Shown piece after piece: positions 6,793 to 9,351 of a stretch of 9,351 nucleotides of DNA; the stretch's first letter is position 1; each line of letters begins with the position of its first letter. The notes beneath the pieces were generated by a model. The model ran no database searches. It was given only the letters and a program-made list of their open reading frames with translations, and was not told the DNA's origin. The DNA is from Fidelibacterota bacterium (GTDB lineage Bacteria; Fidelibacterota; JAANXI01). The stretch lies in assembly GCA_018263365.1 (NCBI GenBank), contig JAANXI010000083.1, positions 1 to 9,351 on the forward strand, read 5' to 3'. The translations under genes were made by a program, and so were the position numbers.

Positions 6793-6821
6793 AAGATATG
6801 AATTAGGAAGAATGGTTACAA
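6793..6821 (-). promoter_or_regulatory. Candidate cysE promoter
   Basis: On the minus strand TTGTAA (6816-6821) and TATCTT (6793-6798) have a 17-bp spacer, each with 4 of 6 consensus matches. Transcription would begin about 6786, within a few nucleotides of ATG 6784. That would give a leaderless or near-leaderless message, or a 26-nt leader if ATG 6760 is the true start. Confidence 0.4.
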
Positions 6822-6834
6822 ACAATCCGACGTT

Positions 6835-6876
6835 GGGAATAATTTTTCAGGGGAATGTTGTTAATTGATAGGGAAT
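6835..6876. repeat. Three GGGAAT repeats upstream of cysE
   Basis: Plus-strand GGGAAT occurs at 6835-6840, 6851-6856 and 6871-6876, that is ATTCCC on the strand read by cysE, at 16- and 20-bp steps. They lie just upstream of the candidate cysE -35, where an activator or repressor could bind. Short AT/GC words recur by chance, so this is weak. Confidence 0.25.
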
Positions 6877-6889
6877 CTGCCAACTCAGT

Positions 6890-7567
6890 CTAGCTGAATG
6901 TCTTTTTAAACCCTTCGTAGTCCAGAATGGTCAGCGAATGCCCGTCCTTCTGTATGTACCCCTTATCCTCAAGCAGTTTCAACGTCCTGGAAACGGTTTC
7001 CCGGCTAGTGCCGGCCATGTTGGCAATATCCTGCTGATACGGCAGGTTATCGATCTCTACCTTGCCGGCCTTGTAAATACCCAGATCATCGGCTAATCGC
7101 AGCAGAGTTAACGCAATCCTGTTTTCCGCATCCCCCAGACTGAGGCTTTCAATTAACTCATCTGACTTCCGAATGCGTCCGGCCAATTCCTGCAGCAGTG
7201 AAATCGAAATCCCGGGGTATTTTTCCAGGAGATGAAGAAAGTCGGATCGCTTGAGCAAAAAGACTTCCGATTCTTCAAGAGTCACAACGTTGGCAGAGCG
7301 GGCGTCACCATCAAAAATACTCATTTCGCCAAAAAAATCGCCAGCGTTCAGCATCGATAAAATTACTTCGCGGCCATCTTCACTAATTCTGGTTATTTTG
7401 ACGCTACCTTCATCAATAATGAAGAGCATATCCCCTTCATCTTCTTCCATCAGGATCATTTTGTTCTTGGGATACGTCCGTTTCCGAAGGAGCCCCGAAA
7501 GCTTGTCCAGTGCATCACCATCAAGATCCGCAAAAATTGGCACGGTTGCTAATATTGAAGTATCCAT
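6890..7567 (-). CDS. CRP/FNR-family transcriptional regulator
   Basis: This 225-residue regulator has a cyclic-nucleotide-binding-type beta-barrel (about 8-115), a dimerisation helix (about 118-145) and a winged helix-turn-helix (about 150-215). The effector pocket carries GEMSIF (80-85) with DARSA (88-92), matching the Glu and Arg-Ser positions by which E. coli CRP grips cAMP. The recognition helix is GTSRETVSRTLKLLE (186-200), close to the CRP/FNR consensus. There is no cysteine in the chain, so an FNR-type iron-sulfur sensor is excluded; a nucleotide or other small ligand is likelier. The ATG at 7567 has GAGG 7 nt upstream. It is preceded by its own promoter and followed, after 105 bp, by cysE. 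Its targets are unknown. Confidence 0.93.
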   Translation of the reverse strand: MDTSILATVPIFADLDGDALDKLSGLLRKRTYPKNKMILMEEDEGDMLFIIDEGSVKITRISEDGREVILSMLNAGDFFGEMSIFDGDARSANVVTLEESEVFLLKRSDFLHLLEKYPGISISLLQELAGRIRKSDELIESLSLGDAENRIALTLLRLADDLGIYKAGKVEIDNLPYQQDIANMAGTSRETVSRTLKLLEDKGYIQKDGHSLTILDYEGFKKTFS

Positions 7568-7593
7568 AAAATATCCTCAGGTTACTTTTTGAA

Positions 7594-7622
7594 ATTATAG
7601 AAGAGGTTCAACTCAAAAGCAA
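7594..7622 (-). promoter_or_regulatory. Sigma-70 promoter of the CRP-family gene
   Basis: On the minus strand TTGCTT (7617-7622) and a perfect TATAAT (7594-7599) are separated by exactly 17 bp. The predicted transcription start is near 7587, giving a leader of about 20 nt that contains the GAGG ribosome binding site at 7575-7578. Confidence 0.65.
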
Positions 7623-7638
7623 GGGTTTTTGGGGAGCG

Positions 7639-8043
7639 CTATTCGTCAGTGCTCTCTTCATTGTCTTCCCCGGACGATTCTTCCTGAGTGTTCTCGTGGT
7701 CCCGGTCCGGTTTGTCCTTCAGTCCGACCCGATCCAGAATATCGGGCACCAGATCAATGACCTTGCCGATGGTCGTATCCTTCGAGGTCAGCGGTACGAG
7801 TTGCACTTTACCATCCGTAATCACGATAAACGCGATCGGTTCGATCATGGCGCCGCCCCCGGTTCCACTCCCGGTGCCCTTCGCTTCATCGGAACCGCCG
7901 CCACCGGCGCCAAATCCGACTGACACCTTTGAAACCGGAATGACAGTGGATTCACCAGCCTGAATCGGTTCACCTACTACGGTCTGTCCCTTGGCAATTT
8001 GCCGCAATTCAGGCAGTACTGTCTTAATTAATTCGTCGAACAT
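7639..8043 (-). CDS. GerW/YtfJ-family protein
   Basis: This 134-residue protein belongs to the GerW (YtfJ) family. In Bacillus the family is known from sporulation and germination, but relatives also occur widely in non-spore-formers where the role is unknown. It shows the family order: a short helical N-terminus, TVVGEPIQAGESTVIPVSKV (21-40), a Gly-rich stretch (43-64: VGFGAGGGG then GTGSGTGGG), AFIVITDGKVQLVPL (71-85) and a final helix (TIGKVIDLVPDIL, 91-103). A strongly acidic tail (113-134, rich in Asp, Glu and Ser) follows. There is no signal peptide. ATG 8043 has AAGGGA 7 nt upstream. It lies 17 bp after the DUF2953 gene, the same pairing and order as ytfI-ytfJ in Bacillus subtilis, so the two are probably one operon and one process. 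Confidence 0.9.
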   Translation of the reverse strand: MFDELIKTVLPELRQIAKGQTVVGEPIQAGESTVIPVSKVSVGFGAGGGGSDEAKGTGSGTGGGAMIEPIAFIVITDGKVQLVPLTSKDTTIGKVIDLVPDILDRVGLKDKPDRDHENTQEESSGEDNEESTDE

Positions 8044-8060
8044 GATTTTATCCCTTCATT

Positions 8061-8747
8061 TTATTTTGAGAAAGAAAACATACCGGTTTTCCCGGCGAAT
8101 ATTACATCTATTCTGCGTCGAATACCAATAAAAATAATCGTCAAGAGGAACGTAAAAAATCTGACGATTGTCAGCCCGATCACAATAGATCCCCGGATAT
8201 TGCACTGCCCGGTAATCGTTTTCCTGATAAAGTTCGGGGTAATGCTCACATCATAGTGACGAAGCCCCCTCATGCTATGTAAAAAGCCGATAATCATTCC
8301 GGTGTACATCGGATTGCCAGTGCCAATTTCCACATGACAGGCGCCGGTATCAGGACGGATTGTCCTCCACACCAACCGCAGTCCTTTAGCCAGGATATGC
8401 TTCAATTTATCCATGCCAAAATACCGGCTGAATTTCCGGTAACCTTTGCGGGCTGTCTGAAGCGGTTTTTTTCTTTTCTTCTCCTCGACTTCCTCTTCTT
8501 TTCCTTCTTCAACTTGTTTAGATTTTTTATCCTTCACGGGTTTTTCAAAACCGAAGCCCCATACAATTTTCTCTGGTGCCCCACCAATCGTCTGACGTAC
8601 CCGAAATCCCACCAGTCCGAAAAGCCATGAAATCCTGATATGGAACTCATGATCTGAATCGTCCGTACGGTGGGTCCAGTCCAGGATATACTGGACCGGG
8701 ATGGCAAGGATCATAGCAAAGCCTATTATTATCCAGAGGACAATCAT
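8061..8747 (-). CDS. DUF2953 (YtfI-like) membrane-anchored protein
   Basis: This 228-residue protein fits the DUF2953 family, of unknown function, whose Bacillus member YtfI is encoded beside YtfJ. A hydrophobic N-terminal segment (1-22) and a C-terminal hydrophobic stretch (about 187-210) followed by a basic RRR bracket the soluble part. A Lys/Glu-rich low-complexity linker covers about 70-95. The family core is HVEIGTGNPMYTG (138-150) followed by GFLHSMRG and SITPNF. Identification rests on this core, the topology and the adjacent GerW-family gene. The ATG at 8747 is preceded by CAGGT about 9 nt upstream, a weak SD. It diverges from rpsT across 100 bp; I find no convincing promoter on its side. 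Confidence 0.8.
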   Translation of the reverse strand: MIVLWIIIGFAMILAIPVQYILDWTHRTDDSDHEFHIRISWLFGLVGFRVRQTIGGAPEKIVWGFGFEKPVKDKKSKQVEEGKEEEVEEKKRKKPLQTARKGYRKFSRYFGMDKLKHILAKGLRLVWRTIRPDTGACHVEIGTGNPMYTGMIIGFLHSMRGLRHYDVSITPNFIRKTITGQCNIRGSIVIGLTIVRFFTFLLTIIFIGIRRRIDVIFAGKTGMFSFSK

Positions 8748-8776
8748 ATAGCGTTACCTGAAATATGAAACTGAAG

Positions 8777-8805
8777 TTGACATTCGGGCCTTCTCAAACT
8801 AAATT
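8777..8805 (+). promoter_or_regulatory. Sigma-70 promoter of rpsT
   Basis: A perfect TTGACA (8777-8782) and TAAATT (8800-8805) are separated by 17 bp. The predicted start near 8812 gives a leader of about 36 nt. AGGAG (8839-8843) lies 4 nt before the rpsT ATG. Confidence 0.75.
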
Positions 8806-8808
8806 AAT

Positions 8809-8828
8809 CCGATTTGAAATAACCGATT
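8809..8828 (+). repeat. CCGATT direct repeats at the start of the rpsT leader
   Basis: CCGATT occurs at 8809-8814 and 8823-8828, a 14-bp step, spanning the predicted transcription start and early leader. They could be a protein site on DNA or RNA, or chance. Confidence 0.25.
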
Positions 8829-8847
8829 AACCAATTATAGGAGCAAT

Positions 8848-9102
8848 ATGCCGTTAACAAAATCCGTGAAGAAGCGTGTTCGCCAGGCTGAGAAGCGCCA
8901 CCAACACAACATGCATTATAAATCGAAAATGCGCCAGGCCGTGAAAAAGGTCATGAATACAAGCGATGCTGACGCTGTTGAACCGTTGTATCGGGAAGCA
9001 GTCTCCATCATTGATAAGACAGCCTCCAAAGGCATCATCCACGAAAATAAGGCCGCCCGCGAAAAAAGCAAAATCACGCGTCACATCAACAGCCTGTCGT
9101 AA
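8848..9102 (+). CDS. rpsT: 30S ribosomal protein S20
   Basis: This 84-residue, very basic helical protein is S20, which binds 16S rRNA in the body of the small subunit. The start MPLTKSVKKRVRQAEKR, the middle KMRQAVKKV and the end ENKAAREKSKITRHINSLS follow the family, including the KAAR-KS-hinge near residues 69-75. Length is standard (about 85-90). A strong promoter and AGGAG precede it and an intrinsic terminator follows, so it is a single-gene transcript, as is common for rpsT. It is the only plus-strand gene here. Confidence 0.97.
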   Translation: MPLTKSVKKRVRQAEKRHQHNMHYKSKMRQAVKKVMNTSDADAVEPLYREAVSIIDKTASKGIIHENKAAREKSKITRHINSLS

Positions 9103-9127
9103 GTTTAGTTTTATCATTTTACTTTCG

Positions 9128-9163
9128 GAGCCGTGGGAATGTCATTCCACGGCTCATTTTTTT
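9128..9163 (+). terminator. Intrinsic terminator of rpsT
   Basis: GAGCCGTGG (9128-9136) pairs perfectly with CCACGGCTC (9147-9155). The inner AAT/ATT extends the stem around a GTC loop with one bulged G, and seven T (9157-9163) follow. In the opposite direction the stem lacks a T-tract, so it may halt guaB transcripts only weakly. Confidence 0.9.
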
Positions 9164-9351
9164 ACAAATCCACCCGGTAATTCGGGGCTTCCTTGGTAAT
9201 TTTCACATCATGAGGATGGTTTTCTCTGAGTACTGCCGGACTGACGCGCATAAAAGTCGCATTTTTCTGTAAATCCGGAATGGTTGGGGTCCCGCTGTAC
9301 CCCAGCGCCGATCTGACTCCCCCAACCAACTGGTAAATCGTTTCGCGCACG
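9162..9351 (-). CDS. guaB: IMP dehydrogenase, C-terminal end (5' part outside window)
   Basis: The 63 visible codons are the end of IMP dehydrogenase, which oxidises IMP to XMP with NAD+ in guanine nucleotide synthesis. YQLVGGVRSALGYSG, the segment TIPDLQ, then HPHDVKITKEAPNYRVDL at the extreme C-terminus are characteristic and end in the usual place. The catalytic Cys loop, flap and CBS domains lie beyond the window. The TAA stop (9162-9164) overlaps the last two bases of the rpsT terminator T-tract, so the two convergent genes share this short boundary. Confidence 0.95.
   Translation of the reverse strand, partial: VRETIYQLVGGVRSALGYSGTPTIPDLQKNATFMRVSPAVLRENHPHDVKITKEAPNYRVDL

Noticed and set aside
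8854..9117. An 87-codon minus-strand frame opposite rpsT
   Set aside because: It mirrors the highly conserved S20 gene almost exactly and has no independent support.
1..9351. Mobile element, CRISPR array, toxin-antitoxin or defence system
   Set aside because: I saw no transposase or integrase motifs, no regularly spaced repeats, no small paired toxin-like genes and no gene-poor or compositionally odd stretch. The two CRP/DUF123 genes alone do not suggest a defence module.

Overview
The window reads as ordinary bacterial chromosome with protein-coding density above 90 percent. Ten genes lie head to tail on the minus strand from 8747 down through position 1. One gene, rpsT, is on the plus strand, and a second minus-strand unit ending in guaB enters at the right edge. 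I see no tRNA, rRNA, CRISPR array, insertion sequence, phage gene or recognisable defence island. Most genes have Shine-Dalgarno (SD) sequences, and at least two promoters look like plain sigma-70 sites with 17-bp spacers. The organism is therefore a bacterium with standard initiation. Base composition looks close to half GC. The mixture (GerW/DUF2953 pair, EpsC-type serine acetyltransferase, standalone DUF123 protein, YhhQ, AtuA/carboxyltransferase pair) does not fix the phylum. A Gram-negative of the Marinimicrobia/Calditrichota/Rhodothermota type is my low-confidence guess.

Right end (8748-9351): rpsT (ribosomal protein S20) has a strong promoter and a clear intrinsic terminator. It is convergent with the 3' end of guaB (IMP dehydrogenase), and the guaB stop codon lies in the terminator T-tract. 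Divergent from rpsT is a pair equivalent to Bacillus ytfI-ytfJ: a DUF2953 membrane protein and a GerW-family protein, 17 bp apart.

Middle (4522-7567): a cysteine-free CRP-family regulator with its own promoter is followed by serine O-acetyltransferase (cysE). Then comes a tightly packed or overlapping run: a hotdog acyl-CoA thioesterase, a YhhQ-type queuosine precursor transporter and a DUF123 protein. Translational coupling is likely in this run (8-nt and 4-nt overlaps). cysE and the thioesterase gene both have a candidate -10 hexamer a few bases before a start codon that lacks an SD, so they may have very short leaders.

Left part (1-4508): an acyl-CoA carboxylase carboxyltransferase (beta) subunit of the methylcrotonyl/geranyl-CoA type follows the DUF123 gene by 13 bp. 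After a 139-bp gap with several short repeats come an AtuA-family (DUF1446) protein and, 7 bp later, a divergent GlmU-like nucleotidyltransferase with a left-handed beta-helix domain that runs off the window. The carboxyltransferase and AtuA point to branched-chain or isoprenoid acyl-CoA metabolism. No biotin carboxylase/BCCP subunit is present here, so the complex must be completed elsewhere. This AtuA/carboxyltransferase/GlmU-like neighbourhood is the least explained part of the window. I found no convincing wholly new system.
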